From NCBI GenBank assembly GCA_015296085.1, contig DVDT01000018.1, forward strand, positions 1 to 64,000: DNA of 64,000 nt, written 5' to 3'. How positions within the stretch are numbered: the stretch's first letter is position 1; each line of letters opens with the position of its first letter. The notes beneath the pieces were generated by a model. It was not told the origin of the DNA. It saw only the letters and a list, made by a program, of their open reading frames with translations, and ran no database searches. This document shows positions 35,834-43,362 of the stretch, one piece after another. Position numbers and translations under genes: made by a program. The DNA comes from Trichormus sp. M33_DOE_039. GTDB lineage: Bacteria; Cyanobacteriota; Cyanobacteriia; Cyanobacteriales; Nostocaceae.

Positions 35834-37546
35834 TTAAAACTCCACCTGCAAATCAGACATTAACCGCGAGATAGTTTCCGGATCACCTTGAGAATAATAA
35901 CCCCCATTTAATTCAGCAATCTTCTTCAAAGCATCAGGATTAAACTCACCCTCTTTTCCATAACCAACTGTGAAAAAACCAATTCTTTGGTCAGTAGAAA
36001 AACCACTTTTTTGCAATTCAGTTGATAGCTGATCTAAAGAAATTTGTGAACCGGAGTCTTCCCCATCAGTTAATATTAAAACGGCATTAATCGCATCTTG
36101 ACGACGATTTTGTTGTAACCAATTGCGGGCTTGCAACGCCGCATCATACAATTTTGTCCCACCATCAGCCCGGAGTCCACTAATAAATTGCAGACCGCGA
36201 TCTCGTCCTTGGGGTGTACCATCTACTAACACTGGAGGACGAATATCGGAATCAAAATCAATCAAAGCAATTTGCTCTTTTACTCCGAGGTTCTTAATGT
36301 AATTTAATAAAGTATTTTGTACTGCTGGTAATTTATTCCCCTCCATTGAACCAGAAGAATCGACAACCACCACTACTAACGATGGTTTCTTAGAAGCTTT
36401 TTGCCAAGATTTCAACATCGCATCTACCACCTCTGGTTTTGGTGGTCTCAGTGAATCATACTTGGCTTGAGATTCCACACCAAAATCTGGAGAAAACTTT
36501 GTTCCTAAAGCTACACCGGGAGTTCCTGGCCTTAAACCTAAATCGGTGGCAATTTTTTGAGTTTCTGGCGATCGCCAATAGGTGATAAACTTCTCAGCAG
36601 CAGCTTTCTCATCCGCACTCACCCAAGGCGCATTCGGCACAATTGCGCGCATATTAGAAGTAAACGTCACTTTGGGATAAACGGCGGTATAACGCTCCTG
36701 TCCTGGTTGCAGGCCGGAATTTGCCACAATCACGCTTGACTCATAAACAGACCCCACAGAAGCCCAAAAAGGGCCATTTTTCACCATCGCTTGGGCGAGA
36801 GAATTAGTCGAAACCCCATAACGGGTAATCTTGCTTTGGATTTGCTGAATTTGCGGCTGAAACTTCTGGACATCAGCAAGAGTCAACTCTTCCGGCCGTT
36901 TACCCGATACACTGGTATATTGAGCTACTAAAGTTTGTAACCCAGAATTAGAACGAGTTGGCGCAGTGTGGACGTAGTTAACTGTTAACGCTGGCGCAGT
37001 TGGGTCAATATCTTTGTGAGTTTTCGCTGTCACCAAAGCTTGATAAGGGTCAGCAACTTTTCTCAGACCTCCAGCCACATCTGGCTGCGCCATAAACACC
37101 ATTGGCGTATTCGCTACTAGCTGTGCATCAGTGATGTCAGGAATATAATTTTGCCCTGGAAACAGTTGGTTAATACGGTAAATTAGCTGACTGTGATATA
37201 TATCTCCATCTAGAGAAATAATCGTCGGTAAGTCCACCGCATCCGCTTGCAAAGTGCCATTTTTCAGTTGAGTGGCTGAAGTAACTACCTTAGTTACTAC
37301 GTCGCCGCTACCCTGTGCTTCACAACTTACCCGAAATGCCGTCCCGTTATCTAACTTTGGTTGCGTAGCGTTAAAATTCTTTGCGGCTTGGGTGCAAAAA
37401 TCACCCAAGGCACTACCCACCAAAAGCTGAACTTTCAAACCCGTAAAATTATCATCAGAGTTGGCATTACCATTACAAGCTGTTAGTAACAGTACGCCAA
37501 AGGCTGCTGTCAAACGCGTAATTGACCAAGACCCTTTGAGAATCAT
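35834..37546 (-). CDS. lipoprotein with substrate-binding domain fused to a VWA domain
   Basis: 570 residues. Signal peptide with lipobox LLTAC (Cys24), so lipid-anchored on the outer face of the plasma membrane. A periplasmic-binding domain (about 35-370) has QGSGDVVTKVV, TAPTRSNSGLQTL and WRSPETQKIA. It is followed by a VWA domain (about 385-570) with an intact metal-binding MIDAS: DSSGS near 395, a threonine in GGTKLYD, and LTDGEDSG. The combination implies ligand sensing tied to metal-dependent protein binding. First gene of a five-gene cluster; no transporter subunits are present. Confidence 0.88.
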   Translation of the reverse strand: MILKGSWSITRLTAAFGVLLLTACNGNANSDDNFTGLKVQLLVGSALGDFCTQAAKNFNATQPKLDNGTAFRVSCEAQGSGDVVTKVVTSATQLKNGTLQADAVDLPTIISLDGDIYHSQLIYRINQLFPGQNYIPDITDAQLVANTPMVFMAQPDVAGGLRKVADPYQALVTAKTHKDIDPTAPALTVNYVHTAPTRSNSGLQTLVAQYTSVSGKRPEELTLADVQKFQPQIQQIQSKITRYGVSTNSLAQAMVKNGPFWASVGSVYESSVIVANSGLQPGQERYTAVYPKVTFTSNMRAIVPNAPWVSADEKAAAEKFITYWRSPETQKIATDLGLRPGTPGVALGTKFSPDFGVESQAKYDSLRPPKPEVVDAMLKSWQKASKKPSLVVVVVDSSGSMEGNKLPAVQNTLLNYIKNLGVKEQIALIDFDSDIRPPVLVDGTPQGRDRGLQFISGLRADGGTKLYDAALQARNWLQQNRRQDAINAVLILTDGEDSGSQISLDQLSTELQKSGFSTDQRIGFFTVGYGKEGEFNPDALKKIAELNGGYYSQGDPETISRLMSDLQVEF

Positions 37547-37946
37547 GTATTTATCCGAGAAAGTCAGTTACCTAGTAATCTCTGCAATTTCTTAACTACA
37601 AGCAAATATCTGAATATTAGCTGCTCTAATAGCGTTGATTCGTAAGTGAAATCTGTAACAACTATAACTGATTCCCAGTATAGACATACTTCTAAAATCT
37701 ACAAATCTTTGCCAGACTATTCCCGAAAAAGTGTCAAATTATTTCATTGTTAAGATAAAACAAATACATCGTATTTGTGCAATAATCAGAATCCGTCAGT
37801 GATTGTTCCCCATCTCAACTAATCCTTTTAGATGCTGAAAAGTTAAAATTTTGTTACAAAGCACTAAAAGCCGATGGGAAAACCGATGTTGTGTCATAAC
37901 GACACGATAAAATACATAAGCCTTATTTAACTACAGGGAATCTTAT
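37547..37946. other. divergent intergenic region between the SBP-VWA gene and peroxiredoxin
   Basis: 400 bp. A short inverted repeat GTGTC-ATAAC-GACAC (37891-37905) is followed at once by TAAAAT (37908-37913), a possible -10 element 33 bp before the peroxiredoxin ATG. The repeat could be an operator over the -35 region. Nothing else assignable. Confidence 0.35.
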
Positions 37947-38585
37947 ATGGCTCTCCGTCTTGGTGATACAGTACCCAACTTTACACAAGCGTCTACACAC
38001 GGCGACATAGATTTTTACACATGGGCTGGTGATAGCTGGGTAGTGCTGTTTTCCCACCCTGCTGACTATACACCAGTTTGTACAACTGAATTAGGAACAG
38101 TTGCCAAACTCAAACCAGAATTTGACAAGCGTAATGTGAAAGCGATCGCTCTCAGCGTGGATGATGTAGAATCTCACAACGGCTGGGTAGGTGACATCGA
38201 AGAAACTCAAAGCACCACTCTCAACTATCCAATTTTGGCAGACGCAGATCGTAAAGTGTCCGACCTTTACGACATGATTCACCCCAACGCTAACGCAGCT
38301 GTAACAGTGCGTTCCGTGTTTGTAATTGATCCCAACAAAAAACTGCGTCTTTCCTTCACCTACCCCCCCAGCACCGGACGTAACTTTGATGAACTGTTGC
38401 GGGTAATTGATTCACTACAACTCACCGATAACTACAGCGTAGCTACCCCTGCTGACTGGAAAGACGGTGATGATTGCGTAATTGTACCTTCTCTCAAAGA
38501 CCCAGAAGTATTGAAAGAGAAATTCCCCAAAGGCTACCAAGAAATTAAACCCTACTTGCGGATGACTCCTCAGCCTAATAAGTAA
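37947..38585 (+). CDS. 1-Cys peroxiredoxin (Prx6 type)
   Basis: 212 residues. Reduces peroxides using the peroxidatic Cys45 in ADYTPVCTTE. The second half has the long Prx6-type C-terminal domain (SFTYPPSTGRNFDELLRVIDSLQ, then PADWKDGDDCVIVP) that sets 1-Cys enzymes apart from 2-Cys ones. A second cysteine (DDCVIV) lies at the usual Prx6 position but is not the resolving Cys of 2-Cys types. AGGGAA precedes the ATG. It is followed by tandem repeats and a clear terminator, so it is a single transcription unit. Confidence 0.93.
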   Translation: MALRLGDTVPNFTQASTHGDIDFYTWAGDSWVVLFSHPADYTPVCTTELGTVAKLKPEFDKRNVKAIALSVDDVESHNGWVGDIEETQSTTLNYPILADADRKVSDLYDMIHPNANAAVTVRSVFVIDPNKKLRLSFTYPPSTGRNFDELLRVIDSLQLTDNYSVATPADWKDGDDCVIVPSLKDPEVLKEKFPKGYQEIKPYLRMTPQPNK

Positions 38586-38588
38586 TGA

Positions 38589-38655
38589 GTGCTGTTAGCG
38601 GTAGCGCGGCGTTTAGCCGGTGCTGTTAGCGGTACGCGGCGTTTAGCCAGTGCTG
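38589..38655. repeat. two tandem 30-31 bp repeats
   Basis: GTGCTGTTAGCGGTA-(G)-CGCGGCGTTTAGCC occurs at 38589-38619 and 38620-38649, followed by the first six bases of a third copy. The copies differ by one inserted G and the last base. They lie in the transcribed 3' leader of the peroxiredoxin, before its terminator. Confidence 0.85.
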
Positions 38656-38689
38656 AGTAGATGAATTTTTAAGTAGTTTCTTTTATAAG

Positions 38690-38717
38690 ACGCAAAGCTT
38701 TATCTTTGCGTTTTTTT
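38690..38717 (+). terminator. rho-independent terminator of the peroxiredoxin gene
   Basis: 8-bp stem ACGCAAAG / CTTTGCGT with a 6-nt loop, followed by seven Ts. Confidence 0.85.
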
Positions 38718-38758
38718 GTATTTACGTAAAAATGGAAAATAAAGTCAGATGTTGAACT

Positions 38759-39346
38759 ATGATGCTGTCATCTTCCTTTGTGATACAAATGCCGCCATCA
38801 ATGCAAATGACAGACGAACAATTCTTTGATTTCTGTCAAGTAAATCGAGATTTACGCATTGAAATGAATCAATTCGGAGAAATTTCAATTATGCCGCCTA
38901 CGGGTTCAGAAACAGGAAATCGTAACTTTAATGTAGCTTTACAGGTAGGAGTTTGGTCAGAAAAAGACGGTACAGGTATTTGTTTTGACTCCAGTACAGG
39001 CTTCACATTATCCACGGGTGCAAAACGCTCTCCTGATGCTTCGTGGATGAAATTAGAGCGGTGGAATGCTTTATCATCGGAACAACAACAGGTATTCGCA
39101 CCCATTTGTCCTGATTTTGTCATTGAATTGCGATCGCCTAGTGATAATCTCCAACCCCTGAAAGATAAAATGGCAGAATATATGCAAGAGCCAGGGGTAC
39201 AATTAGGTTTTTTAATTGACCGCAAACACCGCCGAGTTTATATTTATCGTCCTCATCAACCAGAGGAATGTTTAGAAAGTCCTGAGACAGTTAGCGCAGC
39301 TCCAGTTTTACCAGGATTTTCCTTGAATATGTCTAAAATTTGGTAG
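38759..39346 (+). CDS. Uma2 family endonuclease-like protein (DUF820)
   Basis: 195 residues. Matches the Uma2 layout: MTDEQFFDFCQVN (helix), an early strand GEISIMPPTGSETG, RSPDASWM with the first catalytic Asp, and PDFVIELRSPSD, where the PD-(D/E)xK second acid is present but the usual ExK appears as ELR. It ends VLPGFSLNMSKIW, typical of the family. Uma2 genes are very numerous in filamentous cyanobacteria and their biological role is not settled. The gene converges with the STAND gene, ending 8 bp from it. Confidence 0.88.
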   Translation: MMLSSSFVIQMPPSMQMTDEQFFDFCQVNRDLRIEMNQFGEISIMPPTGSETGNRNFNVALQVGVWSEKDGTGICFDSSTGFTLSTGAKRSPDASWMKLERWNALSSEQQQVFAPICPDFVIELRSPSDNLQPLKDKMAEYMQEPGVQLGFLIDRKHRRVYIYRPHQPEECLESPETVSAAPVLPGFSLNMSKIW

Positions 39347-39354
39347 CAATATTA

Positions 39355-40833
39355 TTATCCTAATCGATGAATAATTGTTGTGATATTGCTTGCAATATAA
39401 CCAATTGCTAAAGGTGATTTATTATTTAAAAGTAATAGAATTTGTTGGAGATTTTTTACGAGATTTGCCCCATGAATCTGCCAGAGTTTTTCTTGTAGTT
39501 GATGCAAAATGCGATCGCCGACAATATCATCACTACCCGGACGCAATAACCAATGGGTTCGCAGAACTTTAAAATCAGCGATATCTTGACTCTGCATCAC
39601 CTGAATTATCTCTTGAGTCCCACGTTCTACTAATTCATCGGTGACAATTTTCATCACCAGTGGTTGTAAGGTAAAAGCTGGTGCATCACTACAAATCCAT
39701 TTTTCTAAAAGCGATCGCCGCTCCAAGCTGACAATAGCATCTAAAATTGTAGCTGGGTCGAGAGAAATGAGTAAATGAGTTTGCAAGCGGCTAAAAGAGA
39801 TTGGTTGTTGCCAAATTGCTAACCAATAGAGAATATTTTGTTCTAAATCACTCAGTTGTTCAAACTGTTGTTTGAGGATAACACGCAAGCGATCGCCAAT
39901 TACTATCGTATTTTGACTCAGAAAAGCCGCAATATTCCCACCAAACACCGACTGAATCAATGGCGTAACTAGTTTGAGTGCCAAAGGATTGCCGCGATAC
40001 AGTTGAATTAGGGTTGATAATCCGATTTCTTTACCTGTGAATCCTCTGGTTTGCAATAGTTTCACAGCATCAGCTTTTATTAATCCTGTTAACGTGAGAC
40101 TGCGAACAGTTTTAGTATTCGATTCAATAATATTTGGTTGTTCTCGACTGGTGAGGATAATGCAACTTTGATGATGAGTGCGGCTTAATTGCTGGATAAA
40201 TTGATGATAGTGTTTTTCTGACTCATCCAACCCATCTAGAATCAACAAACACCGACGCTGTTGCAGATGGTGAATGAGTTTTGCGGTATCTTGGGGAATA
40301 TCATCAACCGGAGTTTGCTGAAAGGTGTGGAGGAGTCCATCTAACAGGGAAACTAGGGATGGCACAGAATGAAGAGTTTTCCAGATTAACCCATCAAATT
40401 TTAACTGAAGCAAATCAGCTAAAGCCAGAGCTAGAGCCGTTTTGCCAATGCCAGCAATCCCTGTGATGATGATTAGTTTACAGCGATCGCCTAAAATCCA
40501 TTCTTCTAACTGAGTTAATTCTTGATTACGTCCGTAAAAACTTTCAACATCAGGTGCTGCATCCCAGTCGAGGTATTGTGTAGAGGTTTCCTCGAAGTCT
40601 GCATTAGGTATTTCTGCGATACTTTGCCAATCGTTAATCCCAACAGCTTGACAGATAGCGATGAAAATTTCTTGTTGAATGCGATCGCCCTGCCAAAATC
40701 GCCGTAAAGTAGCTCTAGAAGTGTGAGCATCTTGCCACCAACGCGCCGTGCTAGTTTTCGTCCAGCCAAGACGTTTTCGCGCCTTGTCTACAATTTCCAG
40801 TCCAGTTGTTGATGCTTTGAGCGAGTTTGACAT
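39355..40833 (-). CDS. STAND/NB-ARC ATPase that seems to lack its C-terminal repeat domain
   Basis: 492 residues. N-terminal helix-turn-helix-like domain (about 8-75), then an NB-ARC NTPase with FYGRNQEL, Walker A GIAGIGKT (125-132), Walker B CLLILDGLDE near 195-204, LTSRE and GNPLALK. A winged-helix/ARC2 region (about 310-430) follows. The protein stops at LAIGYIASNITTIIHRLG. In Nostoc relatives, as I recall, a similar phrase leads into pentapeptide or WD40 repeats that act as sensor. Here a TAG ends the frame and the next gene follows in 8 bp, so the sensor appears lost. Confidence 0.82.
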   Translation of the reverse strand: MSNSLKASTTGLEIVDKARKRLGWTKTSTARWWQDAHTSRATLRRFWQGDRIQQEIFIAICQAVGINDWQSIAEIPNADFEETSTQYLDWDAAPDVESFYGRNQELTQLEEWILGDRCKLIIITGIAGIGKTALALALADLLQLKFDGLIWKTLHSVPSLVSLLDGLLHTFQQTPVDDIPQDTAKLIHHLQQRRCLLILDGLDESEKHYHQFIQQLSRTHHQSCIILTSREQPNIIESNTKTVRSLTLTGLIKADAVKLLQTRGFTGKEIGLSTLIQLYRGNPLALKLVTPLIQSVFGGNIAAFLSQNTIVIGDRLRVILKQQFEQLSDLEQNILYWLAIWQQPISFSRLQTHLLISLDPATILDAIVSLERRSLLEKWICSDAPAFTLQPLVMKIVTDELVERGTQEIIQVMQSQDIADFKVLRTHWLLRPGSDDIVGDRILHQLQEKLWQIHGANLVKNLQQILLLLNNKSPLAIGYIASNITTIIHRLG

Positions 40834-40840
40834 ATATCTG

Positions 40841-41137
40841 TTAACTGAGCAGATTGTCTTGATATTTTTCTACTAGACGCTGTTTTAAGATGGCTTGCAC
40901 TTCACTATCTGTGGGGGTAGGCTTATCTGTTTTGAGAAATCCACGCATTGTATTAATTACATTTGATCTGTCTGTACCTAAGTTTTCTTGAGGAGAAATA
41001 TCGGAAATAGCAAATTGCTTTTGTTCTAAATTATCGCTATATTCACGTTGGAGTGATTCGATAATTAGAGAGATAAGAATAAGACGATCGCTTGTTGATA
41101 ATTTATCAATCTGTTCTTTGAGTTCTTGCAAATTCAT
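40841..41137 (-). CDS. small hypothetical protein, antitoxin-like
   Basis: 98 residues, largely helical: MNLQELKEQIDKLSTSDRLIL at the start, then RSNVINTMRGFLKTDKPTPTDSEVQAIL and LVEKYQ. This type is frequent in cyanobacteria next to PIN toxins, and I regard it as antitoxin-like. Here no toxin follows; the STAND gene begins 7 bp downstream in the same direction, so the two are probably co-transcribed. The link between them is unclear. Confidence 0.6.
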   Translation of the reverse strand: MNLQELKEQIDKLSTSDRLILISLIIESLQREYSDNLEQKQFAISDISPQENLGTDRSNVINTMRGFLKTDKPTPTDSEVQAILKQRLVEKYQDNLLS

Positions 41138-41261
41138 ATAGTTAGTTTGACTAAAGTTGATAAATTAATTCTAATAAAAATACAAAAATTTGAAGTGCTA
41201 ACAGTGTTTGCTATTCATATAAATAAATCAATAAAATAGTGATGTAGAGATAAATTCAGCT

Positions 41262-41507
41262 ATGAGCATTGTTATTCCTGATGAAATTTTAGCCGCAACT
41301 CGTATGACTGATGCTGAACTTAAACAAGAAGTTGCAGTGATGCTGTTTCAGAAAGATAAACTCACCCTTGCTCAAGCCAGTCGTTTGGCAGGGATGAACC
41401 GCATTGCATTTCAGCATTTGCTTGCCAGTCGTCAAATTCCGGTTCACTATGGTGTAGATGATTTTGAACAAGACATCAAAAACTTGCAGAATATGGGCAG
41501 GTTATGA
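41262..41507 (+). CDS. UPF0175 family antitoxin
   Basis: 81 residues: IVIPDEILAATRMTDAELKQEVAVMLFQKDKLTLAQASRLAGM, the UPF0175 pattern of a short strand plus helix-turn-helix, ending with the YGVDDFEQDI motif. In cyanobacteria and archaea these genes normally precede a PIN toxin of the DUF3368 type. The stop overlaps an ATG (ATGA), as expected for such a pair, but the toxin frame that follows is destroyed. The gene itself looks intact. Confidence 0.85.
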   Translation: MSIVIPDEILAATRMTDAELKQEVAVMLFQKDKLTLAQASRLAGMNRIAFQHLLASRQIPVHYGVDDFEQDIKNLQNMGRL

Positions 41508-41587
41508 TTATTATTAGCGATATCTACCTTATCAACTTTTATATCCTGTATTACAGTATGGATGTGTTAGTTGCCCATTGTCTATAG
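41504..41587 (+). pseudogene. remnant of a PIN (DUF3368-like) toxin start
   Basis: ATG 41504, overlapping the antitoxin stop as ATGA, opens MIIISD. That is the beginning of DUF3368-type PIN toxins, including the first catalytic Asp. After six codons the similarity ends and the frame closes at TAG 41587 after 27 codons. The end of the DUF262-HNH gene (41532) lies inside this stretch, so its arrival probably deleted the toxin. I did not find the missing part elsewhere in the window. Confidence 0.6.
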
Positions 41588-43085
41588 TTGCCAAACCACC
41601 ATCTGCCTTACGTTGTATATGATCCACTGAAATTGAATTTCTATGGATAAGACCACGACAAATCTGACATTTAGGTGCGCTAGGTAATGTACTTCTTATG
41701 TAAATTTCACTTTTTTTATTGCTATCAAAGTCTTTTTCTGATGAATTAATTTGTTGATTTATCTGACGAAGATTTAAATAGTTAAAATCATTTTTAGATG
41801 TAATAGCTTGCATCGCATCATCTATTGTTTTCCCGGCTTTTAGATAATTCACCATTTCTTGGAAGAAAATCGAGAGATATTTATAACTTTTTTGTACAGA
41901 CCTATATTTAAGGTAAATCTGTTGTATCAAATAATCATTGTTAATGATAAATTCTTCAAATTTTTCTCTAACCTCTATGAAGTTATTGATTTTTCTGCGT
42001 TTATCCAATTCCATAACAAAATCAACAATAGCTAGTAAAGATACGGTTCTATGCCTTCCTTCTTTTGAATAAAAATATACAATTGGGTGCAGACCTAAAG
42101 ATGAGGGATGATTACCATTTAATCTGTATGCAATTTTTCTGACATTCTTGAGAATTTGTATTGTTGCTTCACCTGTTGTGTCATCATTAACCCCTTTATT
42201 ATTAAAATCTATGTTATTAACGATATTCACAAAATCTAAAATTAGCGGTAGAGTTTGAGGAGAATATAGTTTTCCCCCCATTGGGATATCTAAAGTTTTT
42301 ATAGTATTCTGTAACTTTGGTTCAAAAAGTATCTCATTGATTTCTTTAGCGATTGCTTGTATTTGGTTTTGAATTTCATCCGGAAAAGATGACCAATACT
42401 TATGTCCTTTGCCACTTCTAATGATTGCGCGTGCTGCAATGCTATTAGGTTTTCTTCTAGATTCTAGAAGTTTTAGCTCAGTTTTATCAATTGGGGCTGC
42501 TTGCTGATTAATTTTAAAGAATGAATTTTCTGCTTTACTGGCATCACCTTCAACCCATTGAAGCTGAATTGCTAATGCTGCTAGATTTTTGGCATATTTG
42601 ACAACTTCCGGTTTAACTTTATCAGGGTGTGTTAGTGCTAACCTAAAATCTTCGTATGAACCCACTGTCTTGTTAACTAATTTTCGTGTTTCGTCAGCAA
42701 CCTTTATTTGTTCATCAGGAATTACTCCATCATAGAAAAGTTTTGATATCTTACCATCACCATAATCATCATTTACCCAAGCAGATAAAGCACTTAATCT
42801 GTGGCTACCATCAATTACGAATAAGTAGCCCCCTGTACTTCGCCACAGAATAATAGCTGGTATTAAATCACCCTCAATGAAACTTTTTATAAGTTCACAA
42901 ACTCTTTGTTTATCCCATTCATTAGTTTCTCTTTGAAAATCTGGTTTTCGGATATTTGTAAAGAAAAATGAATCATTTTTGATATCTTCAATAGAAATTG
43001 TTTCTTTTTTCTTACCTGGATTAAGATTTTCTTCCACTTCAAAATCTTCTCGTGGAATCAAAGCATCTAGATTAACTTTAGCCAT
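41532..43085 (-). CDS. DUF262 (ParB/GmrS-like) protein with C-terminal HNH nuclease domain
   Basis: 517 residues. N-terminal DUF262 domain: PDFQRETNEWDKQRVCELIKS near 48-68 and VIDGSHRLSALSAW near 90-103, the DG-x-x-R ParB-like nucleotide-handling motif. A central helical region (about 200-430) has no recognised domain. The C-terminus is an HNH nuclease: CQIC, VDHIQRKADGG and NGQLTHPYCN. This layout is reminiscent of GmrSD-type (type IV) modification-dependent restriction enzymes and other single-gene defence proteins. More AT-rich than its neighbours, which fits recent transfer. Its defence role is inferred. Confidence 0.82.
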   Translation of the reverse strand: MAKVNLDALIPREDFEVEENLNPGKKKETISIEDIKNDSFFFTNIRKPDFQRETNEWDKQRVCELIKSFIEGDLIPAIILWRSTGGYLFVIDGSHRLSALSAWVNDDYGDGKISKLFYDGVIPDEQIKVADETRKLVNKTVGSYEDFRLALTHPDKVKPEVVKYAKNLAALAIQLQWVEGDASKAENSFFKINQQAAPIDKTELKLLESRRKPNSIAARAIIRSGKGHKYWSSFPDEIQNQIQAIAKEINEILFEPKLQNTIKTLDIPMGGKLYSPQTLPLILDFVNIVNNIDFNNKGVNDDTTGEATIQILKNVRKIAYRLNGNHPSSLGLHPIVYFYSKEGRHRTVSLLAIVDFVMELDKRRKINNFIEVREKFEEFIINNDYLIQQIYLKYRSVQKSYKYLSIFFQEMVNYLKAGKTIDDAMQAITSKNDFNYLNLRQINQQINSSEKDFDSNKKSEIYIRSTLPSAPKCQICRGLIHRNSISVDHIQRKADGGLATIDNGQLTHPYCNTGYKS

Positions 43086-43362
43086 GAGATTTTTCCATGT
43101 ATTTGTACTGTAGGGTGTTTACTTAACAAGTATAATTAAAGCCCACAGGCAGTAAGTAAGACCCATTATTATAGCCTAAGTCTTAATCGGCATCTTGGTA
43201 TGATTTAGTCTTTTAAAGACTATTTTAAGTATTTTGTCCCATGAATGCCCTTATTTCCCACTGAGTCAAGAACTGAGCATCGACTGAACACAAAACTGAG
43301 CATATTTGCCGAGTAAACGCGCCTACGCTAGAGACATAACATCAAAGCGTGAGGTAACTTAT
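43086..43362. other. intergenic region between DUF262-HNH and VIT-VWA genes
   Basis: 277 bp holding the divergent promoters. A short motif ACTGAGCAT appears twice (about 43271 and 43293). No remaining piece of the damaged toxin gene was seen. Confidence 0.35.
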
